From Alistipes sp. (GTDB taxonomy: Bacteria; Bacteroidota; Bacteroidia; Bacteroidales; Rikenellaceae): 64,000 bases of DNA. Location of the stretch: positions 1 to 64,000 of the forward strand of contig JAFTNV010000031.1 of the NCBI GenBank assembly GCA_017451685.1. Direction: 5' to 3'. Position 1 is the first letter of the stretch. Each line of letters begins with the position of its first letter. This document shows, in pieces, positions 33,588 to 42,966 of the stretch. The notes below the pieces were generated by a model. That model made no database searches. It was not told the DNA's origin and saw nothing but the letters and a program-made list of their open reading frames with translations. The position numbers were made by a program, and so were the translations under genes.

Positions 33588-34304
33588 ATGATACCGCAGG
33601 AGTTTATCGATAAGTTTCGTGGGGCCTTTGGCGAGGCTGCGCCGTTGCCTATCGCCTTTTGGTATGGCGACGTGGCCGTTAATGCCGAGAGCCGCGTACC
33701 ACGATGTATGATTGGCGCAATACGTAAGGTGTGCGAGGGTGGCGCCCTCACGCTCACTGCCGAGAATGTGCAGTGTGGCGGTGGCGGACTCTATACCGCC
33801 TTTCGCCCGATGCCCGAGCGTGTGCCTCTCTTTGTGTCGGAAACCGAGCACTACAAACAGACCCCTGAGCAGGTGCGCGACTATGTCGAAAGCCTCGAAA
33901 TAGAGATTACCGCGAAGCCCTACCTTAACTTTGTAAGTGTGGATAGATTAGATAGTTGGGATGGCGTTGAGGCTGTCGTATTCTTCGCCACGCCCGACAT
34001 ACTCTCGGGACTGTGCACCTGGGCATTCTACGACAACGATGCCGATGACGCTGTTGTTACGAAGTTCGCATCGGGGTGTGCTGCCATCATCGCCTTTGCT
34101 TCGACCGAAAACCGCAAGGGTGGTCGCCGTTGTTTCCTTGGCATGTTCGACCCCTCGGCACGACCCCTTGTACCGAAGGATGAATTGACCTTCGCTGTGC
34201 CGATGTGTCGCTTTCGGGAGATGCTCGAAACGATGCCCGACTCGGCACTCTATCAGAAGGCGTTTTCGGTTGTTAAGCGAAGAATAAATGGGGAGATAGG
34301 ATAA
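33588..34304 (+). CDS. DUF169 family protein
   Basis: The 238-residue protein belongs to the uncharacterised DUF169 family. Typical features are the Gly/Cys-rich ENVQCGGGGLYTAF segment, PDILSGLCTWAFYD and the ending CRFREMLETMP..AFSVVKRR. Some family genes lie near metal or redox genes, but the biochemical role is not established. The start at 33588 is preferred because the promoter element overlaps the longer form. A damaged copy of this gene's 3' end lies at 3085-3191. TfoX-N and flavin-reductase genes follow on the same strand with gaps of 6 and 13 bp. Confidence 0.82.
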   Translation: MIPQEFIDKFRGAFGEAAPLPIAFWYGDVAVNAESRVPRCMIGAIRKVCEGGALTLTAENVQCGGGGLYTAFRPMPERVPLFVSETEHYKQTPEQVRDYVESLEIEITAKPYLNFVSVDRLDSWDGVEAVVFFATPDILSGLCTWAFYDNDADDAVVTKFASGCAAIIAFASTENRKGGRRCFLGMFDPSARPLVPKDELTFAVPMCRFREMLETMPDSALYQKAFSVVKRRINGEIG

Positions 34305-34310
34305 CGGGCT

Positions 34311-34631
34311 ATGGCATGCAACGCTGATTTTGTGCAATATATCGTGGACCAATGCACCGATGCGGGTGATATTTCTGCGCGAAAGATGATGGGTGACTAT
34401 TGCATCTATTGCAATGGCGTGGTCTTTGGTCTTATATGCGATAACCGCCTATACATCAAGCCCACGGAGGCGTGTTGTGCGATACTGCGCGAGGTGGTTA
34501 TGCGCCCGCCCTACGACGGTGCAAAGGAGTATTTCCTAATTACGGATGTGGACAACAGGAATTATCTGGCGGATATAGTCAGGGTGACAATTGCAAATCT
34601 CACAATACAAAAGTCTAAGAAACGAAGTTAA
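34311..34631 (+). CDS. TfoX N-terminal domain protein
   Basis: The 106-residue protein matches the stand-alone TfoX_N domain: ISARKMMGDYCIYCNGVVFGLICDNRLYIK is the family core (residues about 21-50). It lacks the C-terminal domain of the competence regulator TfoX, and stand-alone forms have no firm function. It lies six bases after the DUF169 gene, suggesting cotranscription. Confidence 0.85.
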   Translation: MACNADFVQYIVDQCTDAGDISARKMMGDYCIYCNGVVFGLICDNRLYIKPTEACCAILREVVMRPPYDGAKEYFLITDVDNRNYLADIVRVTIANLTIQKSKKRS

Positions 34632-34644
34632 AAGTTTGATAGTT

Positions 34645-35202
34645 ATGCGTAAGAATTTTGGAGTAAAGAGTTGGATGTATCCTATGCCGGTATTGATTGT
34701 AGCGGCGTATGATGCTGATGGAAAGCCTAATGCAATGAATGCTGCATGGGGTGGAATCTTCACAGATGACCATATCGGAATCTGTATTTCGGAGGGGCAC
34801 AAAACCACGAAAAATATCCTCGCCACAAAGGCATTTACCGTAAGCATGGCGACTGTGGAACAGCTCACATCGTGCGACTATGTGGGCATAGTGTCGGGCA
34901 ATAAGGAGTCCGATAAGTTTGTCAAAGCGGGATTTACGGCTACGCGCTCGGAGGTGGTAAATGCCCCGATTATAAACGAATTACCCTTCACGTTAGAGTG
35001 CGAGGTAGTGTCATACGACAAGGAGAGCAACCACCTTGTCGGTCGCATTGTGAATGTGAGTGCCGACGAGCGTATCCTCACCGATGGTAAGGTCGACTAC
35101 AGCAAGCTGCGCCCCATAACCTACGACCCCATCAACCACCACTACATCGAGCTTGGCGCCATCGCGGGCAACGCCTTCGCGGATGGTAAGGTGTTGAAAT
35201 AA
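34645..35202 (+). CDS. Flavin reductase family protein
   Basis: The 185-residue protein is a flavoredoxin-like FMN-binding split-barrel protein (flavin reductase-like domain). MPVLIVAAYDADGKPNAMNAAWGG and the ISEGHKTTKNILATKAF segment are the FMN-site regions. It probably binds FMN and transfers electrons in redox metabolism; the partner is unknown. The ATG at 34645, 13 bases after the TfoX-N gene, is favoured over an upstream frame overlapping that gene. Confidence 0.88.
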   Translation: MRKNFGVKSWMYPMPVLIVAAYDADGKPNAMNAAWGGIFTDDHIGICISEGHKTTKNILATKAFTVSMATVEQLTSCDYVGIVSGNKESDKFVKAGFTATRSEVVNAPIINELPFTLECEVVSYDKESNHLVGRIVNVSADERILTDGKVDYSKLRPITYDPINHHYIELGAIAGNAFADGKVLK

Positions 35203-35209
35203 ACCACAT

Positions 35210-35252
35210 AAAAAGTAATGGCTGACATCACACATGTCAGCCATTACTTTTT
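35210..35252. terminator. Bidirectional terminator
   Basis: A perfect 19-bp stem (AAAAAGTAATGGCTGACAT and its complement) with a 5-nt loop carries A and T runs on its ends. It serves both the flavin-reductase operon and the convergent M13 peptidase gene. Confidence 0.9.
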
Positions 35253-35264
35253 ATATGGTGCTCG

Positions 35265-37292
35265 TTACCAGATGATAACGCGCTCCTCAACAGGCATATA
35301 CATAGCATCGCCCTCGGTGATGCCAAAGGCCTCGTAGAACGACTCGATGTTACGCAACGTAGCGTTCACGCGGTTGCGGCCGAGAGAGTGAACGTCAACC
35401 TTCGTGAGGCGCTCCTTCTCCTGGTCGGTGATGTTCTGTGCCCAGAGCGTAGCGTAGCCTATGTAGAAGCGCTGCTCGCCCGTGAAACCGTCGATATCCT
35501 CGGGGCGACCCTCAGCCCATGCGTAGTCCGTGAGGGCGGTGAAGGCAAGGCGCAAGCCACCCTGGTCGGCGATATTCTCGCCCAACGAGAACTTACCATC
35601 GGCAAACAAGCCGGGGAGAATCTCGATAGCGTTGAACTGCTCAACAAGGACATTTGTCTTGGCCTCAAATGCCGTGCGGTCCTCCTTCGTCCACCAGTCG
35701 TTCATGTTACCCATCTTGTCGAACTGCGAGCCCTGGTCGTCGAAGCCGTGGGTCATCTCGTGAGCGATAACCACGCCGATAGCGCCATAGTTCACAGCAT
35801 CGTCAGCATTGGGGTTGTAGAAGGGGGGCTGAAGGATAGCTGCGGGGAAGCATATCTCGTTGGTCGTAGGCATATAGTAGGCGTTGACCATCTGAGGAGG
35901 CATCATCCACTTCTCGCGGTCTACGGGCTTGCCAACCTCGCTCATAGAGTCGGCCGTGTACCAGCGGTTAGCCTCAACGACATTCTCCCAGTACGACTTC
36001 GTGGGGTCGATGGTGAGTGTCGAGTAATCCTTCCACTTGTTGGGGTAGCCAATCTTCACCGTAAAAGCGGCGAGCTTCTCCTGAGCCTTAGCCTTGGTGT
36101 CGTCGCTCATCCAGTCGAGAGCCTCGATATGCTTAGAGAAGGCCTTCTGGATGTTCGATACCATGGTCTCCACGCGAGCCTTCTCGCTCTCGGGGAAGTA
36201 CTTGGCAACATATATCTCGCCCACAGCATCCGAGAGGATAGAGTTGGGCACGCCCATGGCGCGCTTCCAGCGGGGGCGAATCTCCTCCGTGCCCGACATG
36301 GTCTTGCCGAAGAACTCGAACGATGCAAGGGCAAACTCCTCGCTGAGGTAGCCGGCAGCAGCGTCTATGTAGTGTGCTGCAACATAGGCGCGCAAAGCCT
36401 CAACATCGGCCGTGGCAAGCACGTTCATGATGTTTCTGAACGACGATGGCTGGCTAACGACAATCTTATTAAGATTCTCAATCTTCATCGCTGCGAAGTA
36501 AGCATCCCAATCTACTGTGTTAAACTCCTTACGCACAGCATCTACGGTGTAGGGGTTGTAGCCCTTCTGAATGTCGCGGCACTCTACGTTCGACCATGAC
36601 TTCTCGGCAATGCGATCCTCGATGGCGATAACATCGTCGGCCATCTTCTCCACATCGCCCTCAACGCCGGCGAGCGTAAATATCTTTGTGAGGTAGGTGC
36701 GGTATGCAGCCTTCTTGTCGCTATTAGTCTCGTCGACGTAGTAGTCGCGGTTGCCCATGCCGAGGCCACCCTGCTCGAGGTAGAGGATGGTCATGTTGCT
36801 ATCGGCGAGGTCGGCTGCGGGGTAGGCTGCGAAGAATACGCCGATGCCATCGGTGTGAAGCGCGGGGATTGATGCTATAAGTGCCTCACGCTCCGTCGTA
36901 GCCAAAATCTCGGCAACGGCAGCGCGTATAGGCTCGGCACCCTCCTTGTTCAGGCGCTCCTCGTCGAGGCCCATCTTGTAGAGATCCGAGATCTTCTGCT
37001 CGACGCTACCAAACGCGGCCTTTGACTCGGTCATCTCCTCGAAGAGCTCGTTGATGCGTGTCTCGTTGTTGTCGCGGAGAACATCGAAAGAGCCGTAGCG
37101 TGAGTACTCGGGCTTAAGCGGGTTATTCTTCTGCCAACCACCCGTGGCCCACTGGTAGAAGTCGTCCTTGAGGTTTATCGCCTCGTCGAAGTTGTTCTTG
37201 TCGATGGCGGGTACCACGTCGCCCGTCTCGGCAATGTTTGCGCAAGCTGAAACCATAAGTGCTGTCGCAAGGATTAGTGTTAACTTTTTCAT
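35265..37292 (-). CDS. M13 family zinc metallopeptidase (PepO-like) lipoprotein
   Basis: The 675-residue neprilysin-type endopeptidase carries a lipoprotein signal (C17 in MVSACAN). Zinc ligands are H511 and H515 in HEMTH, with catalytic E512, and E572 in GENIADQGG. NAYYMPTTNEI (about 470-480) is the substrate-binding motif. It is expected to cleave oligopeptides in the periplasm or at the surface. The gene lies 36 bp after pgk on the same strand and may be cotranscribed with it. Confidence 0.94.
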   Translation of the reverse strand: MKKLTLILATALMVSACANIAETGDVVPAIDKNNFDEAINLKDDFYQWATGGWQKNNPLKPEYSRYGSFDVLRDNNETRINELFEEMTESKAAFGSVEQKISDLYKMGLDEERLNKEGAEPIRAAVAEILATTEREALIASIPALHTDGIGVFFAAYPAADLADSNMTILYLEQGGLGMGNRDYYVDETNSDKKAAYRTYLTKIFTLAGVEGDVEKMADDVIAIEDRIAEKSWSNVECRDIQKGYNPYTVDAVRKEFNTVDWDAYFAAMKIENLNKIVVSQPSSFRNIMNVLATADVEALRAYVAAHYIDAAAGYLSEEFALASFEFFGKTMSGTEEIRPRWKRAMGVPNSILSDAVGEIYVAKYFPESEKARVETMVSNIQKAFSKHIEALDWMSDDTKAKAQEKLAAFTVKIGYPNKWKDYSTLTIDPTKSYWENVVEANRWYTADSMSEVGKPVDREKWMMPPQMVNAYYMPTTNEICFPAAILQPPFYNPNADDAVNYGAIGVVIAHEMTHGFDDQGSQFDKMGNMNDWWTKEDRTAFEAKTNVLVEQFNAIEILPGLFADGKFSLGENIADQGGLRLAFTALTDYAWAEGRPEDIDGFTGEQRFYIGYATLWAQNITDQEKERLTKVDVHSLGRNRVNATLRNIESFYEAFGITEGDAMYMPVEERVIIW

Positions 37293-37328
37293 TATCGGTT
37301 TGTTGTTTAGGTTTTCGTGTTTGTGAGC

Positions 37329-38591
37329 CTACTTGCGGATGGCTGCTACGCCCGGGAGCTCCTTGCCCTCCATGTACTCAAGCAATGCACCGCCACCGGT
37401 AGAAACGTATGACACCTTGTCTGCCAAGCCAAACTTGTTGACACATGCCACCGAGTCGCCACCACCGATAAGCGAGTAGGCGCCATTCTTCTCCGTAGCC
37501 TCGGCAATAGCCTCGGCAACGGCACGTGAGCCTGTCGAGAACTTGTCAATCTCGAACACGCCTACGGGACCATTCCAAAGAATCGTCTTGCAGCCAAGGA
37601 TGTGCTCGCGGAACTTAGCCTTACCGCCCGTGGCGATATCGACACCCTCCCACGCGTCGGGGATGTTGTTCGCGGGCGCCTCCTTCGTGTTTGCTGTCTC
37701 GGCAAAGTCGTCGCAGATAAGCGCGTCGGGCGAGCGAAGGATGGTGATACCCTTCTCCTCGGCCTTCTTCAAAATATCGAGAGCTACGGGGAACATGTCG
37801 GGCTCGCAGATAGACTTACCCTCCTTGCCACCCTCGGCACCGGCAAACGTATAGGTCATACCGCCACCAATGATGATCGAGTCGACCTTCTCCATGAGCT
37901 TCTCGATAATGGTAATCTTCGTTGATACCTTCGAGCCACCGATGATAGCGCAGAAGGGGCGCTCGGGGTTCTGCATAACGCCGTCGATAGCCTTCAACTC
38001 GTTCTCCATGACGTAGCCGAACATCTTATCCTGAGGGAAGTAGTCGGCGATGAGTGCTGTTGAGGCGTGTGCGCGGTGTGCCGTACCGAAGGCGTCGTTC
38101 ACGTAGCAATCGGCATACGACGCAAGGCGCTTAACGAACTCCTTCTGCGACTCCTTCACAGCCTTCTTTGCCTCCTTCTTCTCCTCGTCCGAGGCATCCT
38201 CCGCAAGGCCGCGGGGCTTACCCTCCTCCTCGGCATAGAAGCGCAGGTTCTCAAGGAGCATCACCTCGCCGGGCTTAAGGTTGCGAGCCATCTCGGCAGC
38301 CTTCTCGCCCATGCAGTCGCCCGCAAACATAATCTTAACGCCGAGGCGCTCCTCGATGGCGTAGATGATCTGCTCCAACGAGTACTTGGGGTCGGGGTTC
38401 TTCTTTGGGCGGCCGAGGTGCGACATGAGAATCACCGAGCCACCGCCGGCCAACACCCTCTTAATCGTGGGTATGGCGGCACGAATACGTGTGTCGTCAG
38501 TAACCTTACCCTCGGCGTTGAGGGGCACGTTGAAGTCTACGCGAATGATGGCGCGCTTGCCAGCGAAATTGTAATTGTCGATTGCAAACAT
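37329..38591 (-). CDS. pgk: Phosphoglycerate kinase
   Basis: The 420-residue enzyme of glycolysis transfers phosphate from 1,3-bisphosphoglycerate to ADP. The signature RVDFNVPLN (about 18-26), SHLGRPK, the hinge region and the C-terminal GGGDSVACV nucleotide loop are all intact. It is slightly longer than the family average, with an acidic/basic insert ([14 protein letters not shown], about 130). The first ATG follows a TACCTTTG promoter element at 38630-38637. Confidence 0.96.
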   Translation of the reverse strand: MFAIDNYNFAGKRAIIRVDFNVPLNAEGKVTDDTRIRAAIPTIKRVLAGGGSVILMSHLGRPKKNPDPKYSLEQIIYAIEERLGVKIMFAGDCMGEKAAEMARNLKPGEVMLLENLRFYAEEEGKPRGLAEDASDEEKKEAKKAVKESQKEFVKRLASYADCYVNDAFGTAHRAHASTALIADYFPQDKMFGYVMENELKAIDGVMQNPERPFCAIIGGSKVSTKITIIEKLMEKVDSIIIGGGMTYTFAGAEGGKEGKSICEPDMFPVALDILKKAEEKGITILRSPDALICDDFAETANTKEAPANNIPDAWEGVDIATGGKAKFREHILGCKTILWNGPVGVFEIDKFSTGSRAVAEAIAEATEKNGAYSLIGGGDSVACVNKFGLADKVSYVSTGGGALLEYMEGKELPGVAAIRK

Positions 38592-38629
38592 AGTATTATC
38601 TTTTTTAGTTTAACGTCAAAAATACGCCA

Positions 38630-38637
38630 CAAAGGTA
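38630..38637 (-). promoter_or_regulatory. -7 element (TACCTTTG) for pgk
   Basis: TACCTTTG on the minus strand lies 38 bases upstream of the pgk start. No good -33 TTG is visible. Confidence 0.5.
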
Positions 38638-38787
38638 CTTAAAATTTTTTAATAATAGCGCTACGTACCTATGTAATAATGCAGTCGCACCCCTTTTTAT
38701 TATACCCTTGCAACACTTTGTCATGCAAGAAACGTGAAATAGTGTAAAAAAATAGCCGACGAGGGGCAACTTTTAGGAAAGTTTTAG

Positions 38788-38795
38788 TACCTTTG
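38788..38795 (+). promoter_or_regulatory. -7 element (TACCTTTG) for transketolase
   Basis: TACCTTTG lies 80 bases upstream of the transketolase ATG, giving a leader of about 75 nt. It is divergent from the pgk promoter. Confidence 0.5.
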
Positions 38796-38875
38796 TATGA
38801 TGTATGGGCTATGCCTTGTTGTAGCCCTGTGATGTGGGAGCAATACTTAACTAAAATATAAAATTACTATTAACT

Positions 38876-40900
38876 ATGGAGAATAATAAGCTTCAGCGTG
38901 CAGCCGACAACATTCGTATCTTGGCTGCCTCGATGGTTGAGAAGGCAAAGTCTGGTCACCCGGGTGGTGCTATGGGTGGTGCCGACTTCATCAACGTGCT
39001 CTACACCGAGTTTTTGCGTTACGACCCCGACAACATGGCTTATCCCCATCGTGACCGTATGTTCCTCGACCCCGGCCACATGTCGCCCATGCTCTATGCG
39101 GTGCTGTCGTTGGCAGGCAACTACACGACCGAGGACTTGCAGTCGTTGCGTCAGTGGGGTAGCGTGACCCCGGGACACCCCGAGGTAGATGTGTTGCGTG
39201 GCGTGGAGAACACCTCGGGCCCTCTGGGTCAGGGTCATGCCATGGCTCTCGGTGCTGCTATCGCTGAGCGCTTCATGGTGGCACGCTTTGGCGAGTGGAT
39301 GGCACATAAGACCTACGCCTTTATCTCGGATGGCGCCGTGCAGGAGGAGATATCGCAGGGTGTGGGCCGCATCGCTGGTCACCTCGGCCTCGCAAACCTC
39401 ATTATGTACTACGACTCGAACAACATCCAGCTCTCGACGAAGTGCGACGAGGTGGATACCGAGGATATCGCGATGAAGTATCGTGCATGGAACTGGAATG
39501 TCATCACCGTAAATGGCCAGTCTATCGACGAGATACGCGCAGCACTCAAGGCTGCCAATGCCGAGACGGAGCACCCCACGCTCATCATCGGTAAGACAAC
39601 GATGGGCTATGGCGCCCGCAAGGCCGATGGCACGAGCTTCGAGAATCAGGTGTCGACGCACGGTCAGCCCCTCACGGCTGCCGGTGCCGATATTGCAGCC
39701 ACTATTAAGAACCTCGGTGGCAATCCCGACGAGCCCTTTGCCGTATTCGAGGAGTCGAAGGAGATATACGCAGCACGTCGCGAGGAGCTTCGCGCGTGGG
39801 CTAAGGAGATGCAGACAAAGGAGGCGGCGTGGCGTAAGGAAAACCCTGCACTTGCCGAGAAGATGGACAACTTCTACTCTGGCAAGCTCCCCGAGATTGA
39901 CTACTCGAAGATCGAGCTAAAGCCCGACCAGGCAACACGTGCAGCGTCAGCCACGATGCTCGGATACTTCGCCGAGAATGTGGAGAATATGGTCGTGGCC
40001 TCGGCCGACCTCTCTAACTCGGATAAGACCGACGGCTTCCTGAAGAAGACCAAGGCCTTCACCAAGGGTGACTTTACGGGTAACTTCTTCCAGGCAGGTG
40101 TTGCCGAGCTTACTATGGCGTGCGTGATGAATGGTATGGCGCTCCACGGCGGTATAATCCCCGCGTGCGGTACCTTCTTCGTATTCTCTGACTATATGAA
40201 GCCCGCAGTGCGTCTCTCGGCCCTCATGCGCCAGCATGTCATCTACATCTGGACTCACGACTCATTCCGCGTGGGCGAGGATGGCCCTACGCACGAGCCC
40301 GTGGAGCACGAGATACAGATACGCCTTATGGAGCAGGTGCGCAACCACTCGGGCGAGCGCTCGATGCTCGTTCTTCGTCCTGCCGACTCGGAGGAGACCG
40401 TGGCAGCATGGAAGATGGCCCTGGAGGAGCAGCGCCCTGTGGCCCTCATCCTCTCGCGCCAGAATATCAAGTCGTTGCCGGCACTCAGTGGCAGCTCACG
40501 TCGTGAGGAGGCCATGCAGGCGGAGCGTGGTGGCTATGTTGTGATGGAGGCTCCGAATGCTAAGGTTACGCTTGTGGCTACCGGCTCGGAGGTGTCTACC
40601 CTCGTTGAGGGTGCCGAGGAGCTCGCTAAGGAGGGTATCGCTACGCGCGTGGTGTCTATCCCGAGTGAGGGTCTCTTCCGCGACCAGAGTGCTGAGTATC
40701 AGGCTGCTGTCCTTGGCACGCTGCCTCGCTACGGTATGACCTCGGGCTTGTCGATGAATCTCCGTGGCCTCGTTGGCCAGGAGGGCTTCATCCACGGCTT
40801 CGACCACTTCGGCTACTCTGCCCCCTTCAAGGTTCTCGACGAGAAGTTCGGCTATAACGGTAAGACCGTTGCCGAGGAGGTTAAGGCTATGCTTAAGTAG
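38876..40900 (+). CDS. tkt: Transketolase
   Basis: The 674-residue thiamine-diphosphate enzyme of the non-oxidative pentose phosphate pathway is complete. Visible motifs: KSGHPGGAMGGADF near the N-terminus, the ThDP/Mg site FISDGAVQEEISQG through YYDSNNIQL, the GENE-type DGPTHEPVEHE segment, and the C-terminal domain (VTLVATGSEVS). Length matches full transketolases rather than split archaeal types. It is followed 49 bp later by kbl. Confidence 0.95.
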   Translation: MENNKLQRAADNIRILAASMVEKAKSGHPGGAMGGADFINVLYTEFLRYDPDNMAYPHRDRMFLDPGHMSPMLYAVLSLAGNYTTEDLQSLRQWGSVTPGHPEVDVLRGVENTSGPLGQGHAMALGAAIAERFMVARFGEWMAHKTYAFISDGAVQEEISQGVGRIAGHLGLANLIMYYDSNNIQLSTKCDEVDTEDIAMKYRAWNWNVITVNGQSIDEIRAALKAANAETEHPTLIIGKTTMGYGARKADGTSFENQVSTHGQPLTAAGADIAATIKNLGGNPDEPFAVFEESKEIYAARREELRAWAKEMQTKEAAWRKENPALAEKMDNFYSGKLPEIDYSKIELKPDQATRAASATMLGYFAENVENMVVASADLSNSDKTDGFLKKTKAFTKGDFTGNFFQAGVAELTMACVMNGMALHGGIIPACGTFFVFSDYMKPAVRLSALMRQHVIYIWTHDSFRVGEDGPTHEPVEHEIQIRLMEQVRNHSGERSMLVLRPADSEETVAAWKMALEEQRPVALILSRQNIKSLPALSGSSRREEAMQAERGGYVVMEAPNAKVTLVATGSEVSTLVEGAEELAKEGIATRVVSIPSEGLFRDQSAEYQAAVLGTLPRYGMTSGLSMNLRGLVGQEGFIHGFDHFGYSAPFKVLDEKFGYNGKTVAEEVKAMLK

Positions 40901-40949
40901 ATGTGACAAAAGAGTAAACAAAACAATAATAACTAAAACTATTACGACT

Positions 40950-42137
40950 ATGTACGGAAAATTTCAGCAGCATTTGCAGAACGAGCTGGCCGAGATTAAG
41001 GCAGCAGGCTTGTACAAGACCGAGCGTATTATCGAGTCGCCCCAGCGTGCAGAGATAGATGTGGCTAACCGCCCCGTGTTGAACTTCTGCGCCAACAACT
41101 ACCTTGGCCTCTCGGACAACCAGCGCCTCATCGACGCCGCTAAGCGCGCTATGGACGAGCGTGGCTTCGGTATGTCGTCAGTACGCTTCATCTGTGGTTG
41201 CCAGGATATGCACAAGGAGCTCGAGAAGGCTATCGCCGACTACTTCGGCACGGAGGATACCATCCTCTACGCTGCATGCTTCGATGCTAATGGCGGTGTC
41301 TTCGAGCCTCTCTTCACGGCCGAGGATGCTATCATCTCGGATGCCCTCAACCACGCCTCTATCATCGACGGCGTGCGCCTCTGCAAGGCTCAGCGCTACC
41401 GCTACGCCAATGCCGACATGGCAGAGTTGGAGGAGTGCTTGAAGCAGGCTCAGGCACAGCGCTTCCGCATCATCGTTACCGATGGTGTATTCTCGATGGA
41501 CGGTAATGCTGCTCCGCTGGATAAGATTTGCGAGTTGGCAGAGAAGTACGATGCCCTCGTTATGGTTGATGAGTGCCACTCGGCAGGTGTCCTCGGCAAG
41601 ACGGGCCGTGGTATCACCGAGCTCTACGACCTCCGCGGCAAGGTAGACATCCTCACGGGTACCCTCGGCAAGGCCTTTGGTGGTGCTGTGGGTGGCTTCA
41701 CGACGGGTCGCAAGGAGATTATCGACATGCTCCGCCAGCGCTCACGCCCCTACCTCTTCTCTAACTCATTGCCCCCTGCCGTTGTGGGTGCTTCGATCGA
41801 GATGTTCAAGATGCTCGAGGAGAGCGATGCTCTTCACGATAAGCTTGTTGCCAATGTTGAGCACTTCCGCTCGAAGATGGTTGCTGCCGGCTTCGACATC
41901 AAGCCTACGCAGTCGGCTATCTGTGCCGTTATGCTCTACGATGCTAAGCTCTCGCAGGACTTCGCCGCAGAGTTGCAGCAGGAGGGTGTATTCGTAACCG
42001 GCTTCTACTACCCCGTAGTACCTAAGGGTCAGGCCCGTATCCGCGTTCAGGTATCTGCCGGCCACACTACCGAGCAGCTCGACCGTTGCGTTGAGGCCTT
42101 CATTAAGGTGGGTAAGAAGCTCAACGTCCTCAAGTAA
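40950..42137 (+). CDS. kbl: Glycine C-acetyltransferase (2-amino-3-ketobutyrate CoA ligase)
   Basis: The 395-residue PLP enzyme of the alpha-oxoamine synthase family makes 2-amino-3-oxobutyrate from glycine and acetyl-CoA (or the reverse in threonine breakdown). The PLP lysine is K241 in GTLGKAFGGAVGG; VDECHSAGVLG and NFCANNYLGLS are family signatures. In Bacteroidota this gene may also stand in for serine palmitoyltransferase-like relatives, but the sequence looks like Kbl. The ATG at 40950 gives the usual length. No threonine dehydrogenase gene is adjacent. Confidence 0.92.
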   Translation: MYGKFQQHLQNELAEIKAAGLYKTERIIESPQRAEIDVANRPVLNFCANNYLGLSDNQRLIDAAKRAMDERGFGMSSVRFICGCQDMHKELEKAIADYFGTEDTILYAACFDANGGVFEPLFTAEDAIISDALNHASIIDGVRLCKAQRYRYANADMAELEECLKQAQAQRFRIIVTDGVFSMDGNAAPLDKICELAEKYDALVMVDECHSAGVLGKTGRGITELYDLRGKVDILTGTLGKAFGGAVGGFTTGRKEIIDMLRQRSRPYLFSNSLPPAVVGASIEMFKMLEESDALHDKLVANVEHFRSKMVAAGFDIKPTQSAICAVMLYDAKLSQDFAAELQQEGVFVTGFYYPVVPKGQARIRVQVSAGHTTEQLDRCVEAFIKVGKKLNVLK

Positions 42138-42175
42138 TTTCTTGTGATAAGGGGCCTACTTCGGCACCTCAGTCA

Positions 42176-42219
42176 AAAGCCCGAATGGGAAATACGTCAG
42201 TATGTCCCATCCGGGCTTT
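42176..42219 (+). terminator. Terminator after kbl
   Basis: AAAGCCCG and ATGGGA pair with TCCCAT and CGGGCTTT in an imperfect hairpin followed by TCTCGTG. The T tail is weak, so termination may be partial. Confidence 0.6.
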
Positions 42220-42316
42220 CTCGTGTCGGCACCAAATTATACCCCTTCTCGCAAGAAATTGGCGTGCAACCCTCATCGAACCCAATATTAACCCATTATC
42301 CCCATAAAAAATTACC

Positions 42317-42372
42317 CACTACTCACTACTCATTACTCACTACTCATTACTCACTACTCACTACTCACTACT
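42317..42372. repeat. Heptanucleotide tandem repeat
   Basis: Eight head-to-tail copies of CAYTACT (CACTACT six times, CATTACT twice) lie in the kbl-queD gap, just upstream of the promoter-like motifs. A repeat of this kind can change length by slippage. No gene covers it. Confidence 0.85.
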
Positions 42373-42386
42373 AATTAAAAAAGTAG

Positions 42387-42394
42387 TATCTTTG
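42387..42394 (+). promoter_or_regulatory. Upstream -7-like motif (TATCTTTG)
   Basis: TATCTTTGCCGTCGTAACG here is nearly repeated at 42475 as TATCTTTGCCATCGTAACG, so the promoter block appears duplicated. This copy has no -33 TTG at the proper distance. Confidence 0.4.
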
Positions 42395-42452
42395 CCGTCG
42401 TAACGACGGTCCTATTACAGTAATGTTTTACATCTTGTTATGGCGTCACGTG

Positions 42453-42482
42453 TTGCACTCTTATTTCTTTTTTGTATCTTTG
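42453..42482 (+). promoter_or_regulatory. Promoter of queD-polA
   Basis: TTG (42453-42455), a 19-bp spacer and TATCTTTG (42475-42482) match the consensus and lie 28 bases before the queD ATG. Confidence 0.7.
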
Positions 42483-42510
42483 CCATCGTAACGCTATAAA
42501 CCACACAGCG

Positions 42511-42963
42511 ATGTCAATAATACGACTTACTAAGGAGTTTACCTTCGAGGCAGCACACATGCTCGAGGGTTACGATGGCCTCTGCCGCGAGATTCACGGT
42601 CACTCGTACCGTCTCTTTGTCACGGTCAAGGGCGAGCCCGAGACCGACCCTGCCTCGCCAAAGCTCGGCATGGTCATGGACTTCGGTGCTTTGAAGCGCA
42701 TAGTTAACGAGCAGATTGTCGACCGCCTCGACCACGCCTTCATGATGCGACGCACGGAGGCTGCCGAGGAGCTTGCCGAGACCCTTGGCATGCAGTTCTC
42801 GAAGGTGGTGCTCACCGACTATCAGCCCACGTGCGAGAATATGTTGAGCGACTTTGCCGAGAGGCTCCTGGGTGCTCTCCCCGACGAGGTGGAGCTATGT
42901 GCACTTAAGTTGCACGAGACGGCAACATCGTTTGCCGAGTGGTACGCTGCGGATAACCTATAA
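42511..42963 (+). CDS. queD: 6-carboxytetrahydropterin synthase (QueD-like)
   Basis: The 150-residue enzyme of the 6-pyruvoyl-tetrahydropterin synthase family is predicted to make 6-carboxy-tetrahydropterin for queuosine or related deazapurines. Zinc histidines are in FEAAHML (H13 region) and EIHGHSYRL; LDHAFM and LHETATSFAEW complete the active site. The ATG at 42511 lies behind a good promoter. The stop is three bases before the polA start, so the two are cotranscribed. Confidence 0.9.
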   Translation: MSIIRLTKEFTFEAAHMLEGYDGLCREIHGHSYRLFVTVKGEPETDPASPKLGMVMDFGALKRIVNEQIVDRLDHAFMMRRTEAAEELAETLGMQFSKVVLTDYQPTCENMLSDFAERLLGALPDEVELCALKLHETATSFAEWYAADNL

Positions 42964-42966
42964 ACG

